Shown here in pieces: positions 40,620 through 52,599 of a DNA stretch of 64,000 nt (positions within the stretch are counted from its first letter, which is position 1; each line of letters opens with the position of its first letter). The position numbers and the translations under genes are program-made. The notes under the pieces are model-generated. The model saw only the letters and a program-made list of their open reading frames with translations. It did not search any database and was not told where the DNA came from. Origin of the DNA: Cepaea nemoralis (lineage: Eukaryota; Mollusca; Gastropoda; Stylommatophora; Helicidae). The stretch lies in contig JACEFZ010001343.1 in the NCBI GenBank assembly GCA_014155875.1, forward strand, positions 310,001-374,000, in the 5' to 3' direction.

Positions 40620-40860
40620 AGTAGATTATTATTATTATTAGTGTTATTATAGTGTTACTATATATTTAAGTAGATTATTATTATTATTATTAGTGTTATT
40701 ATAGTGTTACTATATATTTAAGTAGATTAGACTATTAGTGTTGGAACTCTTCGCTGGTTGCTGAGGATGGGGACGGAGCACTTATGGGAATGTCCCGAAT
40801 GCTGTGATGTCAGTTCCTAGATCAATCAATCAATCAATCAATATTTAAGTAGATTGGAGG
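40620..40860. repeat. Duplicated (ATT)n block plus SINE E tail
   Basis: A ~57-bp unit with GTGTTATTATAGTGTTACTA occurs twice. GGGGACGGAGCACTTATGGG-AATGTCC and (ATCA)n at 40767-40845 are a SINE E-type 3' end. Confidence 0.7.
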
Positions 40861-41021
40861 TTTATACTATTTATGTAAGTAGGCTGGAGGTTTATACTTC
40901 TTTTTAAGTAGGCTGAAGGTTTTTGCCTTTTGATTTAGAGGCAGCACTTTTCAAACTATAGGTAAATAAGGTATCAAGCCACATCATCTCATGCTTGTTA
41001 CAATAGGTTATACTTGTGACC

Positions 41022-41250
41022 AAGGGTGTCTCTTTGGCCAAGTGGTTACATCATCTGCCTCATGCTTCGAATATTGTTGGTTCGGTTCCTGAATGCAATT
41101 TTCTTGGAAGACTCCTAGGGTTTATCGCTTGAGATACGAAGTTCATACTCTGTGCGACGATTTCGGCAGAATACCCTGTGGAAAGAGACTGAGCCATATG
41201 GGGTATAACTCAATGCAGCGAAGTCAGTCTTCTTGTTTTTTAAACTCTTT
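41022..41250 (+). repeat. SINE F copy
   Basis: CTCTTTGGCCAAGTGGTTAC (box A), GTTGGTTCGGTTCC (box B), AGACTCCTAGGGTTTATCGC, CTGTGCGACGATTTCGGCAG, GAGCCATATGGGGTATAACT, AATGCAGCGAAGTCAGTC. Confidence 0.8.
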
Positions 41251-41279
41251 TTTTTTTAAATTTGTGACCAAATGGTTTG

Positions 41280-42480
41280 AAAAACAATTGTGATAGTGGG
41301 ATGTGACAAGTAATTGTGACCATGGGATATAAGTTTATGATTGTGGTAGTGTGATGTGACAAGTAATTGTGACCATGGGACATACGTTTATGATTGTGGT
41401 AGTGGGACATGACAAGTAATTGTGACCATGGGACATAAGTTTATGATTGTTGTAGTGGGACATGACAAGTAATTGTGACCATGGAACATAAGTTTATGAT
41501 TGTGGTGGTGTGATGGGACAAGTAATTGTGACCATGGGACATAAGTTTATGATTGTGGTAGTGTGATGTGACAATGGGAAATAAGTTTATGATTGTGGTA
41601 GTGTGACATGAAAGACAATAATTGTGGTAGTGTGACATGATAGAAAACAATTGTGGTAGTGTGACATGAAAGACAATAATTGTGGTAGTGCGACATGATA
41701 GAAAACAATTGTGGTAGTGTGACATGAAAGACAATATTGTGGTAGTGTGACATGATAGAAAACAATTGTGGTAGTGTGACATGAAAGACAATAATTGTGG
41801 TAGTGTGACATGATAGAAAACAATTGTGGTAGTGTGACATGAAAGACAATAATTGTGGTAGTGTGACATGATAGAAAACAATTGTGGTAGTGTGACATGA
41901 AAGACAATAATTGTGGTAGTGTGACATGATAGAAAACAATCGTGGTAGTGTGACATGAAAGACAATAATTGTGGTAGTGTGACATGATAGAAAACAATCG
42001 TGGTAGTGTGACATGAAAGACAATAATTGTGGTAGTGTGACATGATAGAAAACAATTGTGGTAGTGTGACATGAAAGACAATAATTGTGGTAGTGTGACA
42101 TGATAGAAAACAATTGTGGTAGTGTGACATGAAAGACAATAATTGTGGTAGTGTGACATGATAGAAAACAATTGTGGTAGTGTGACATGAAAGACAATAA
42201 TTGTGGTGGTGTGACATGATAGAAAACAATTGTGGTAGTGTGACATGAAAGACAATAATTGTGGTAGTGTGACATGATAGAAAACAATTGTGGTAGTGTG
42301 ACATGAAAGACAATAATTGTGGTAATGTGACATGATAGAAAACAATTGTGGTAGTGTGACATGAAAGACAATAATTGCTGGAGTATAAAAGAATAATTTT
42401 GGTAGTCTGATATAAAGGACATTAATTCTGGTAATGTGACTTGAAAAATAATTGTAAACCTTGTGACATGACAAATAATT
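41280..42480. repeat. 58-bp satellite block, ~20 copies in two variants
   Basis: 41600-42385 is a 58-bp dimer of two 29-bp halves: GACATGAAAGACAATAATTG-TGGTAGTGT and GACATGATAGAAAACAATTG-TGGTAGTGT. 41280-41600 uses a related unit with AAGTAATTGTGACCATGGGA. The minus-strand frames of 290-340 codons (MSHYHN-type repeats) arise because three 58-bp units keep frame; no gene is implied. Confidence 0.95.
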
Positions 42481-42484
42481 ATTG

Positions 42485-43235
42485 TGGCATGAATATATTA
42501 CTGAATTAATATGGCATATGCAAGAATAACTACAACACAAAATCATATTTTGAAATACTAAGAATGAAATAAATAAAAAAGAAATAAGAATGTTATGCTT
42601 AGCAGACACAATTTTGGTTTTGTTTGTTAACCTTTTTATTTTGTTAACATGTTGTATTGGTATGTGTCTGAAGTGTTAATCAGTTGTTTTGTGTGTATTG
42701 ATCTGTGCTTTGGTGTGTTTTTTTTGGTGCTCCTCCTCCTCCTGCCTCTTGCTTTCTGTATTCCTTTAAAATGACACAATTAAAATTAGCTTCCTTGCAG
42801 GAAGCAAATCTCCAAACTGTTAACCATTTGTGTAGTAATCAGTTCTGTGGAAATGACCTTGTAGTAATGAGTTCTGTAGAAGGTCCTTATGATTATAAAA
42901 TCTGAATTCTCCTCGTAATATTGTTTTTTGTAGTAATGAGCTCTATAGAAAAGTCTTTGATGTAATGAACTCTGTATAATTGTCCTTTTAGTAATGAAAT
43001 CTGTTAAAATATGTTTATCATCAAACAACCAGTCTTGTGGACAACTCGGCAACTGGTGTCTCATTAATAAAATCAGATAATTCATCTGTGCCAGTGCCAA
43101 ATCTGATGCAATGAAATCCTGAATTTGGTTGTACATTCTGCCAGGCTGCATTCTGTACTTTGATGTTGCCCGTCCTTTGATACTCTTTAGCACTTTTCCC
43201 TTGCCATGACTTCCAGACTCAGCTTTATTCAGTTA
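42485..43235. other. No gene recognised; loose TAATGA.TTCTGT repeats
   Basis: GTAATGA(G/A)TTCTGT(A/G)-type phrases recur at 42835, 42865, 42933 and 42991, suggesting an old decayed minisatellite. Confidence 0.45.
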
Positions 43236-43239
43236 GTTT

Positions 43240-43430
43240 TTCAGAAAACAAGTTTGTTCAGAAACCAAGTTTATATTTATTCAGAAACCAAGTTTATATT
43301 TCTTCAGAAACCAAGTTTATATTTCTTTGGAAACCAAGTTTATATTTCTTTGGAAACCAAGTTTATATTTATTCAGAAACCAAGTTTATATTTATTCAGA
43401 AAACAAGTTACATGTTTCTTCAAGTTTATT
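43240..43430. repeat. 23-bp minisatellite, ~8 copies
   Basis: CAGAAACCAAGTTTATATTT-(A/C)TT at 43265, 43288, 43311 and onward. Confidence 0.95.
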
Positions 43431-43597
43431 TTTCTTCAGTTTGTCCTGTCCATCTCTCCCCCCTCTCTCTGTATGCCTACCTGTCTTATGTCACATGCAT
43501 ACAAACGTCCTGCTTGGCCCCCCCCCCCCCCAATAGTGTAGTATAGTAACATTTGACAATGTTTTACATTTTTAATGCATTGTTGATCTCTCTAGAT

Positions 43598-44606
43598 CAG
43601 TGGTTCTCAACCTTTTTTGGCCCATGCACCCCACCATATGTTCAGAAAGTCATTCCCCCTCCCTTTCTTACTTCCTCTCTACAAATGCCCCTACACAGTT
43701 TACGTTAGTCAGCGGGGTTCCAACTTCACGGCAAGGGTTGTCCCCATTATGCTCCATTCCTGTGCCAGTGAATATCACACAAAATGCTCCCCACTGTCCA
43801 ATGTGAAAAGTGGAATAGACAGGAGTCTTGGCAATCCAACAGCCCGCACAGGTACACTGCAAAATGCCGCCGCCAGAATGCCGACATGAAATTCTTCCAC
43901 GAAAACCGCAGTTCATCGTCGATGGACTCGGCAATCACCAGAGACCTCATTGACCTGGGTTTTCTCACATGGCTCAGTCTTTTACCGGCAGGGCAATCCG
44001 CCAAAAGCGGATCACGAACTCCGCAGCTTTAGCGCTGACTCCCAGGAGTCTCCTGAAAAATGCACTCGTGAACCGAAAAGGCAAATCAGTCAATTCAGCA
44101 ACAGCCCATAGCCATTGTTCCGAACATGCAGGACACACAGGACAGATGTAGAAGCATTCCACGCAAATTTCACAGCTCACAGTGTCACCCACGCACTCAC
44201 TCAGTAGCAAGGTGACGGAACCATGTACTACCAGTCCAACATGAGGAAAGTGCAATTGCAAACCATGGCTACAAGCATAAACACATCACAGGCCTTAACG
44301 GTTCAATGCCTAACTGCCATGTTGGCGACCGGGAGTATACATAAAAATGGAAGCTAATTTAATAACACATACTAGAACAAGTCTAGACGTCTACATAAAA
44401 CGTGATTTGCGGGTCTACTTACGTTATAAAATGAATTGCAGAAGGGCGAGAAGTACAGAACTGTAAAGTATGGAGGGAAAAACAATATCAAGTAATAGGT
44501 TCTTGTATTAACGCGATCTTGAAATAATCTTAAACCCCCCCCCCCCCCTTTCTCTGGAAACCCTGGGGGGGGGGGGGGGGAATTCCCCAATGGTCGAGAA
44601 CCACTG
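43598..44606. mobile_element. hAT-type DNA transposon, non-autonomous, 1009 bp, 8-bp target duplication
   Basis: Ends CAGTGGTTCTCAACC and GGTCGAGAACCACTG are inverted (one mismatch). CAG(T/G)GGTTCTCAA is the classical hAT terminus. The identical octamer CTCTAGAT flanks both sides (43590-43597, 44607-44614). Internal frames on both strands up to 95 codons have no recognised transposase motif. A C run and a G run at 44527-44580 form a strong hairpin next to the right end. Confidence 0.92.
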
Positions 44607-44630
44607 CTCTAGATGTTAATACTCTGCCTA

Positions 44631-45340
44631 AGGTAAATGTTAAAATGAAAAAAACCTCACCACAAGTGAATATCTGTAGGGTGTGTGATTCTGGTGTACA
44701 CACATCTGCAGTCTTGCTGATGCCATGTTCACAGATGCTATGTCCTCACAGTTGCCAGGTTCTTACATGATGCCACAGGACATTGCAGTCAACCACAGCA
44801 TGTTTTTGGCTGTTTTAAATTTCTTGGCAAGTTTACATTCTGTAGTTTGCCATTTATTTCTGTATAGCTGGCACTCATACCATTGTATGAAAACCAACGC
44901 ATGGCGGTCTGCTGCCAAATGGGCATCAGCAGGTATTTCGAACGCGGGTATGCGGGATTAGGAGCTACGTCTGCAACCGCTTCGCCACGGAGTCGGCAAA
45001 GAGGCCTCTGTCTAAGGTAAATGTTAAAACGAGAAAACCTGCCCACAAGTGAATACCTGTAGGGTGGGTGATTCTGGTTTTCACACACGTGCATCCTAAC
45101 GGATGCCATGTTCTTACAGTATGCGACATTACGTTGCAGTCAACCCCAGCATGTTTTGATTTCTTGACAAGTTTACGTTCAGCAGTTTACCATTGCTTTC
45201 TGAACGACCAGCACTCATACCATTGTAGGAAACCAACGCTAGGCGGTCGGCTGCCAAATCGTCTGCAGCTATGTTTTGAACACGGTATGCGAGATTACGA
45301 ATTCATTTCGTAACCCCATGCGCCACAAAGCTGCTAATGA
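44631..45340 (-). repeat. ~384-bp tandem duplication, each copy holding an antisense SINE B
   Basis: GGTAAATGTTAAAA(T/C)GA and TGAATA.CTGTAGGGTG.GTG start each copy (44631, 45014). SINE B follows at about 44750-45000 and 45115-45335 (CATTGTATGAAAACCAACGC, GCGGTCTGCTGCCAAATGG). The unit duplicated after SINE insertion. Confidence 0.85.
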
Positions 45341-45596
45341 TGTATACATTCGAAAACCGTTTTATTATTATTATTATTATTATTATTAGAAACTAACGAT
45401 TCTTGTTAAAAAAAAAATGCCCAGCCATATGCTAGGATCAAACCGATTCCTTTCTAAACCTGGGGCAGGACACCGTAACCTTTGTGCTACGACGCCACCG
45501 TTTCATTTAACTATTACCATCGTTACCATATTTTTCCTTTATCTATCCGACGGTTTTCAAAAGAACAGATGGTGGTGAAAGTAATTGGCCACGTCA

Positions 45597-45905
45597 TCTT
45601 GGCCTAGAAATGTGAAGGCCTAACATGTCACACAATGGCAGTATCCTCCACGTGACCGACCTTCCTGTTTTCAGACGTGGTTGTATGTATCTTTACGCAC
45701 GTTTTTTTTTCTTTCGCTTCGAGAAAAATGCACCCATGAACCGAACAACGTAGCTCGGGGTCGAACCCACAACCTTCGGAGCGCGAGGCAGGTGGCTATT
45801 TCCTCACGGAGACTCCGTTGTTGGATGATTGTGAATTACTAGGCAGTTTTACAGTCAGTAGTTTGCCATTGCTTTCTGAAGGAGAAATCAATGACTTAAG
45901 TCCAA
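45597..45905. repeat. Mixed SINE fragments: H tail, F head (minus), B fragment (minus)
   Basis: TGTGAAGGCCTAACATGTCA at 45612 is a SINE H tail. GTCGAACCCACAACCTTCGG at 45762 is an antisense SINE F box B. TACAGTCAGTAGTTTGCCAT at 45850 is SINE B. Confidence 0.6.
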
Positions 45906-45929
45906 CTAACGGCAGTGTAATATTGGGTG

Positions 45930-46540
45930 TCCGTTGGAAAGAAAGATTTATGGAAAGGGAGATAGAGGAAGACAACGAAGGACGGAGTTGTAGAAAGTAA
46001 GATAATGTAAGACAATAAGAAAAGATTTTGTTGAAAGGGAGATTGAGGAAGACAATGAGGGAAGATTTGTGAAAAGGGAGATAGAAGAAGACAGTGAGGA
46101 GAGATTTGTGGAAAGAAAGATAGAGTAAGGCAACAAGGAAAGATGTGCGGAAAGGCAAGTAAAGGAAGACGAGGAGGACAGATGTGCAGAAAGGCAGGAA
46201 AAGAAAGACAATGAGGAAAGATGTCTGGAAAAGCAGGTAAAGGAACACAATGAGGAAAAATATGTGGAAAGGCAGGTAAATGAAGACAACGAGGAAAGAT
46301 TTGCGGAAAGACAAGTAAAGGAAGACGAGGAAAGAAGTGCAGAAAGGCAGGTAAAGGAAGACAACGAGGAAAGATGTGCGGAAAGGCAGGTATAGGAAGA
46401 CAACGAGGAAAGATGTGCGGAAAGGCAGGTAAAGGAAGACAACGAGGAAAGATGTGCGGAAAGGCAGGTAGAGGAAGACAACGAGGGAAGATGTGCGGAA
46501 AGGCAGGAAAAGGAGCACAACGAGGAAACATATGTGAAAA
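45930..46540. repeat. 39-bp satellite, ~15 copies, diverging leftward
   Basis: GGAAAGGCAGGTAAAGGAAG-ACAACGAGGAAAGATGTGC. 39 is 13 codons, so open frames of 200-240 codons appear on the minus strand in several phases. No signal of selection on any one phase. Confidence 0.95.
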
Positions 46541-46675
46541 GGTAATGAAATCCGGTCGTTCTGTCTTCTAAAGACATTTCTTGGTACTTAATTTAGGCCG
46601 GGTCGCCCTGGGATTCCCCCAGTTTTAAAACTCCGAACTCGCTCCGATGCGGATGGAACCAATAACCAGGCGAGC

Positions 46676-46750
46676 CGGCAGGAACGAACAAGGGAACTTT
46701 ATTTTCACAGGGTCACAAATTGGGCACGCAGGCCCGTCTTACATTCGACC
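46676..46750 (-). repeat. Dispersed retroelement end (AATAAAGTT/CGTTCG type)
   Basis: GAACTTTATTTTCA-AGGGT, then TTGGGCACGCAGGCCCGTCT, also at 51330-51408, 55823-55905 and 60216-60298. On the minus strand AATAAAG is followed by TTCGTTCG repeats, like a polyadenylation signal and tail. Confidence 0.55.
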
Positions 46751-46952
46751 CACCAAATCGCTTAACTTTCATACATCAATTATCTATTGTGCAAAATGCA
46801 GAGAAGAATGATTCCCCCGTGGCAGTCGGCAAGGCACTAGCTTATGATGACTTTGGACCCTTATCATGCGCCCAGCCAACTGGCGTAAACGTTCGTGCAT
46901 CTCGACAGATCTCGGTCCTTGATGTCTTGGAAGGAGAAATGAGATGTGTCGG

Positions 46953-47160
46953 TGGTGGAGTAGCTTATTACACGCTTGCCTACTGGCCCAAGGTAATATG
47001 TTCGAATCCCATTTTATTTTTGGTGAATTTTGTAATTTGACTTGGTCTTCCAGCGTACAATGAGCATTAGAAAATGTCCTGGGAAGTAAGGCAGCAGGCG
47101 TGATACTGACCGTGCCATTCATCGAGCGCCCACTGGCCTATACAAATATAGAGGATATTT
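46953..47160 (+). repeat. SINE C copy
   Basis: GTGGTGGAGTAGCTTATTAC head, TATGTTCGAATCCCA (box B), ACAATGAGCATTAGAAAATG-TCCTGGGAAGTAAGGC. Confidence 0.7.
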
Positions 47161-47230
47161 GTAATGACTGTGCAGTGTTTGAAAATATTGCCGGTCCAAG
47201 TTTTGTATTTACCTCTGTAATGTTCACGCA

Positions 47231-47465
47231 GCCGGCTTCGTGGCTTAGAGGTTATGACTTTTCTCCGTAATCTCATATACTCTCTTCGGTGACGTGATGA
47301 CGGTGAGAATCAGCAGTGGTTCGAATCGCATCTGTAACTTACGGGGTATGTGAGCCGGCCGCTCAGAAAGCAATGGCAAACTACTGAACAGTAAACTTGC
47401 TAAAAAATCCCGAACAGCCCAAAAATGCTGGGGTTGACTGCGACGTCATGTAAAGGATATACAAC
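47231..47465 (+). repeat. SINE B copy, well preserved
   Basis: GCCGGCTTCGTGGCTTAGAG (box A), GTGGTTCGAATCGC (box B), CAGAAAGCAATGGCAAACTA-CTGAAC, GACTGCGACGTCATGTAAAG, ACAACTAACTAACC tail. Confidence 0.88.
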
Positions 47466-47631
47466 TAACTAACCGCAGCTCCTTCGCCACTTCGTCTCTG
47501 ACATACACACATACTGACAGGTTGTTTGAATTGTAGGAATGTATCTAATCAGATAGACAGACAGACAGACATAGCTAGAGAGGCAGAACCGCTCGCTCAC
47601 GCACTCAGGTCTCTTAAATCGTAGCTAAGTA

Positions 47632-47903
47632 GATGGAGTGGCGTTAGCATATGGTTAGAACGCCCACCTTCCAAGCTTTATCCCCAGCAGAGGCAGGGAT
47701 ATTTTTAACCCAGCAGTACGGCTCTGGGCTTGACCCAGCAGCATAAAAATAGGTACCCGACATTTTTATGAGAATTATCTGAGCAGGAAAGGTGACGAGG
47801 CGTGTAGCTTGCCACCTCATCTTATGTCATGATGTGGTCTAGAATTTGTGAAGGCCTAAAACTTCACACCACAAGGGTAGTATCTATTGGGCTTTATTAC
47901 TTT

Positions 47904-47905
<2 letters not shown>
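47632..47905 (+). repeat. SINE H copy ending in a GA run
   Basis: GTGGCGTTAGCATATGGTTA-GAACGCC head, TTGACCCAGCAGCATAAAAA, TGTGAAGGCCTAAAACTTCA-CACCACAAGG, CTATTGGGCTTTATTACTTT, then (GA)n from 47907. Confidence 0.7.
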
Positions 47906-47973
<68 letters not shown>

Positions 47974-48072
47974 TGAAAGAGGACAGAAAGAAAGCAAAAG
48001 TAAGAGAGAGATAATTTGAGAAGGCTTAAAACTTCACACTCCAAGGGCAGTATCTATGAAACTGCCTAACCT

Positions 48073-48150
<78 letters not shown>

Positions 48151-51100
48151 TGGTTGGTGGGTAAAGATGATGGGTGTAGCAATGCAGTAAGACGATTTCG
48201 CAGTACAGACTCGACCACATATTTATCAACTGCCAAAGAAAATTCTAGAGACTAACAATATCTTTGCTACGCCGAATGTAATCACAGAGAGAAAATCACC
48301 TTATCCGTCAGAGCAGAGAGAACGAGGAACAACAATATTTCACGCCCGAGAGACGGAACCAGAAGCCACCACGATAAGTAAAAGGAGGTCATGTGTGGGG
48401 GAAGGGGGGGGGGGGAGGTTAGAGGTCACAGACAGTCATGAATATTGTCACAGCGATGGTGTGTGGAATATAAGCCAACGCGTGGGGGAATATTTAAGGT
48501 GAATTATGAGGAACTTATACAGAGTAATGCTGGCAATACAGACACGCCTTGGCGAGGCTTGAAGAAATTAATCCGAGCCGTGATCTGGTTAGTTATGATG
48601 ATTAATATCTGATTCTTATCGATCTGAAGTTGGGGTGTCGCAGTAGCTAGCAAGAGGCTAGAATGCCGGGTTCTTCTTCGGGAGACCCTTGTTCGAATCC
48701 TCGGTAAAGTGTGGATTTTTTTTTCTGTCGGAGGCAGAAAAAAGAAAACCCTAACCTGCACAGTTCGCACAGCCAGGCGACCTTAATTCCTCAGGCTGAA
48801 GACATGTTTCTCTGTCCCTACACCGGAAGGCACACCGTAAGCAGTAGATGACATGACAGATCCAACCTAAAATGGTACCAGGACATTTTCTGGAAAGAAA
48901 AGGCGAGGTTTGAAGAAATTAATCAGAGCCTGTGTGCGGTTAGTTGTGATGATTAATATCTCACTGTTATTGCTCTGTAGTTCAGATGGCCCAGTGGCTA
49001 GAACACTTTCCTACCACCCTCGTGGTCATTTCTTCAAATCCCCCGTGTGGCGATGAAAAAAAAAAAGTTGATGTGGGCTCCGAAGTCGACCCATCCAATA
49101 ATAGCACAGTGGCCAGCACTCTTGCCAGCTGTCCTGGTCGTCATGTGTTCCAATCTCAATCGTGTTTAATTTGGGTACCAGGAAACGTTATGCGAAGTAA
49201 AGACGCCGGGTGTGATATTGACCGCATCACTCATCCACTGCCGGTTGGTCTATAAAGATTTGGGGCTATCACCTTATACCCAATGCGGATGAATACACGT
49301 AAAAATATCCTTTATTTTTACATCTTACAAAGAGAGAGAGAGATATATATATTTTGGGGATGTTTGGTTAAGGATGAATTTCAATGCAGACATATATACC
49401 ACCGTCTCTTCTTGTACACCACTACACCAGGAGCATCTTAATGCCGTTCACAAACCCCGTAGCAGTGGTGAGGTTCCAGCTGTAGTTTGTTTTGGGTGGG
49501 TTTTCTGATGTTGTCTCCGGCAACAGCCTGTCTGAGCTGCTCTTTTCCATTTTCAAATGTTGTGGGATTTGTAACGCGTACACTGGACTATCTTTGTTGT
49601 TCGCCCTTGTCTGGGTAAGCTAAACTCCCTATACATTACACGACGATTGGAGGGGGAGGGGGAGCGGTGGTGGTGAGTTGATTGATAGACAGACAGACAG
49701 ATGGCTACCTAAATCTAAATGGATGAACGGAAAGACAGATATGCAGGCAGAAACAATCGTTTAATCATTTATGTTGCTTGAATTGTAACTAAGTGGATGA
49801 ACGGAAAGACAGATATGCAGGCAGAAACAATCGTTTAATCATTTATGTTGCTTGAATTGTAACTAAGTGGATGAAGGGAAAGACAGATATGCAGGCAGAA
49901 ACAATAGTTTAATCATTTATGTTGCTTGAATTGTAACTAAGTGGATGAAGCCATGGTGACATGTTGGTCAGGGCGCTTGCCTACCAAGGAAGAGGGTCGG
50001 GTTCATTTCTGCCTTATTCCCCCCCCCCCCCAAACCAGTAAGACTCTGGGGTTGATTCATCATCATCCAGTGCATTGTCGGCTGGCTTGGGCGACAATGC
50101 CTCTCCTCAAACTGCGATCTCCGACGGCATGGATCAATTCGTGTGACTCCCTTCCGTGACATGACAAAGACTGTCAGGAATTTTCTCACGCTGCCTTTCT
50201 CTATTTATCTTTCCCCAAATCTTTCCGGTTGTCCCAACATGGTCCAGTTTTGTGTCTTCTCATAATGTGGCTATAAAAACGATGGCTGCTTCTTTCTGAT
50301 GTTTGTGGTAAGTTGTCTTTGCGACTCAGCTTCCCTCAAAATATGCAGATTGCTCACTTTAGGTGTCCAATGAATTTTCAACATTCCTCTATAAGACCAC
50401 ATCTCCAAGGCTTCCAGGTTTTTTTTTGTGTTTTTCCCGCCTGTTTACTCATTGTCCAGGATTCCCAGCCGTATGTTAAAAGTGGTTCTATGTAACATAC
50501 TAGAACTATTTTTCTAACTTTCAATGACAATGGCTTTTTGCACAAAACGTTATTCATTTGATAGAATGAAGTCTTTGCTTGTCCTATTCTGTTCTTTATC
50601 TCAGTGATGCATCTTCCATCTGATGTTATCCATGTGCGTAGATAGATATCTGAATTTCCGCACTTTGCCCCAAAATAACATCATTTACTTTAATTGCACA
50701 TTTAGGCACAATCTGTTTTTTAGATATCATTTTAAACATTTAATTTGCATACATTTGCTTGATGATGATCGGGTATAACATGTAGCTCATGATGCCCCCT
50801 AACGGACGAAGAAACTTCACTGGAATCCTCATTAACATCGTTATCTTTATTGATTTTGTTTACTGCCATGATTGTCTTATACAGCGGTGGTTTCCCCTTG
50901 ACTTTCGACGGTTTCTGTATGGGTGACTGGGGGTTGGTTCAGCACCATAAAAAGGTAACGAGACAATTTTCAATATTGTCTGCGAATTTTCCGGAAGGAA
51001 ATGTTACGAGAAAGGGAAATGGTTACCCTCATCCCGTGTCATGACCTAGAATATGTGAAGGTTAACCCTTCACGCCACAAAGGCAAAATGCATTTGACTT

Positions 51101-51254
51101 CCTTGGCTTAGAGAGAGAGAAATAGAGATGGTAAGAGAGAGAGAGAGAGAGTGAGAGAGAGAGAGGGAGAGAGGGGGTAGAGAGAGACGAGAGAGAGAGG
51201 TGAGGTAGAGAGATGGGGAGAGAAAACAGAGAGAGAAGCGAGGAGAGAGATGGG

Positions 51255-51317
<63 letters not shown>

Positions 51318-51418
51318 GGAGAGGACGAACGAACGAACGAACAATCTTTATTTTCAAAGGGTTAAGAATTGGGCACGCAGGCCCGTCTGACATTCTGCCT
51401 TTCTTCTTTCTTTCCTAT

Positions 51419-51472
<54 letters not shown>

Positions 51473-51473
51473 C

Positions 51474-51510
<37 letters not shown>

Positions 51511-51838
51511 TATAGATTGTCATCGTCTTGCTCTTATCTAGGTAACCGAACATGGGTTCATACAGGCAACCATAAATCTGTTCGCTATGAGATCGAATAT
51601 TTATTGGATTGAATATACAGTTGCGCAGTGGGTAAACAACCGTCGCTATATTATATTACATATCACAGATATTAAACATCAAACATATATTGTCCATACA
51701 ACAATCTAGCACACTATCTAGCCTATGTATATATATCTATGAATATCTATTGAGTCCCTCTCAGGCAGGCCTTGTTGCCTCTCTCAAGTCCGTCTGTCCT
51801 CTCCCGGTCTACACGTGTCCCAATCCGACACGTTTTTT
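47846..51838 (+). repeat. Unit A of a ~4-kb tandem array
   Basis: Order: two SINE H-tail/(GA)n modules (47846, 48020), unique part with TTCGCAG.ACAGACTCGACC (48199), SINE G (48624-48800), SINE C (48975-49295), triple 60-bp GACAGATATGCAGGCAGAAA repeat (49730-49900), SINE H head (49939), antisense LINE 3' part (50050-50770), SINE H tail (50905-51110), GA tract, dispersed end (51330), (ACAG)n(GATA)n, CAGGCAGGCCTTGTTGCC-TCTC. Repeated as B and C. Confidence 0.93.
50050..50770 (-). pseudogene. LINE reverse transcriptase C-terminal part (unit A)
   Basis: The minus strand reads ITSDGRC(I)TEIK, LVCYIEPLLTYGWESWT-type pieces in broken frames, then the C-terminus with FVMSRKGVTRIDPCRR and a (GATGAT) tail at 50057. 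Equivalent to 58975-59700. Confidence 0.65.
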
Positions 51839-51896
51839 TTTGTGAAGGCCTAAAACTTCACACCACAAAGGTAATATCTATAAGACTACATTACTT

Positions 51897-51946
<50 letters not shown>

Positions 51947-52391
51947 AGAGAGAGAGATATGGAACGAGAGAGAAAGAGGGAGAGAGAGAGAGTTAAAAGT
52001 GAGGGAGAGAAGGAGAGCACAAGTAAGAGAGAATTTGTGAAGGCCTAAAACTTCACACCACAAGGTAATATCTATAAGACTACATACTTTAGATGAGTTG
52101 AGAGAGAGAGAAGAGAGAGAGGGTGTGGCGGTGAGAGGGAAGAAGAGGAGAGAAACGAGAGAAGAGAGAGAGAGAGAGTTTAAAGGCAGGAAGAGAAGGA
52201 GAGCCAAGTAAGAGAGAGAATTTGTGAAGGTCTAAAACTTCGCACCACATGTCAGTTATCTATTGGCTTTATTACTTTAAGAGAGAGGCGAGAGGAAGAG
52301 GATGAGATAGAAAGAGAGACGAAGAGAGAAAGCGAGGAGAGAGAGAGAGAAGTGAGAGAGAGAGATAGAGAGAGAGAGTAGAGAGAGAGTA

Positions 52392-52425
<34 letters not shown>

Positions 52426-52526
52426 AAGAACGAGGGAGAGAAGGAAAGCAAAAGTAAGAGAGAGAGAATTTGTGAAGGCTTAAAACTTCACACTCCAAGG
52501 GCAGTATCTATGGAACTGCCTAACTT

Positions 52527-52599
<73 letters not shown>

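Noticed and set aside
41441..42609. Minus-strand frames of 290-340 codons with MSHYHN repeats
   Set aside because: Three overlapping frames on one strand are equally open, as expected from a satellite; no start context, splice sites or homology.
45796..46577. Three minus-strand frames of 209-240 codons in the 39-bp satellite
   Set aside because: All three phases are open together, so it is a property of the repeat unit rather than selection.
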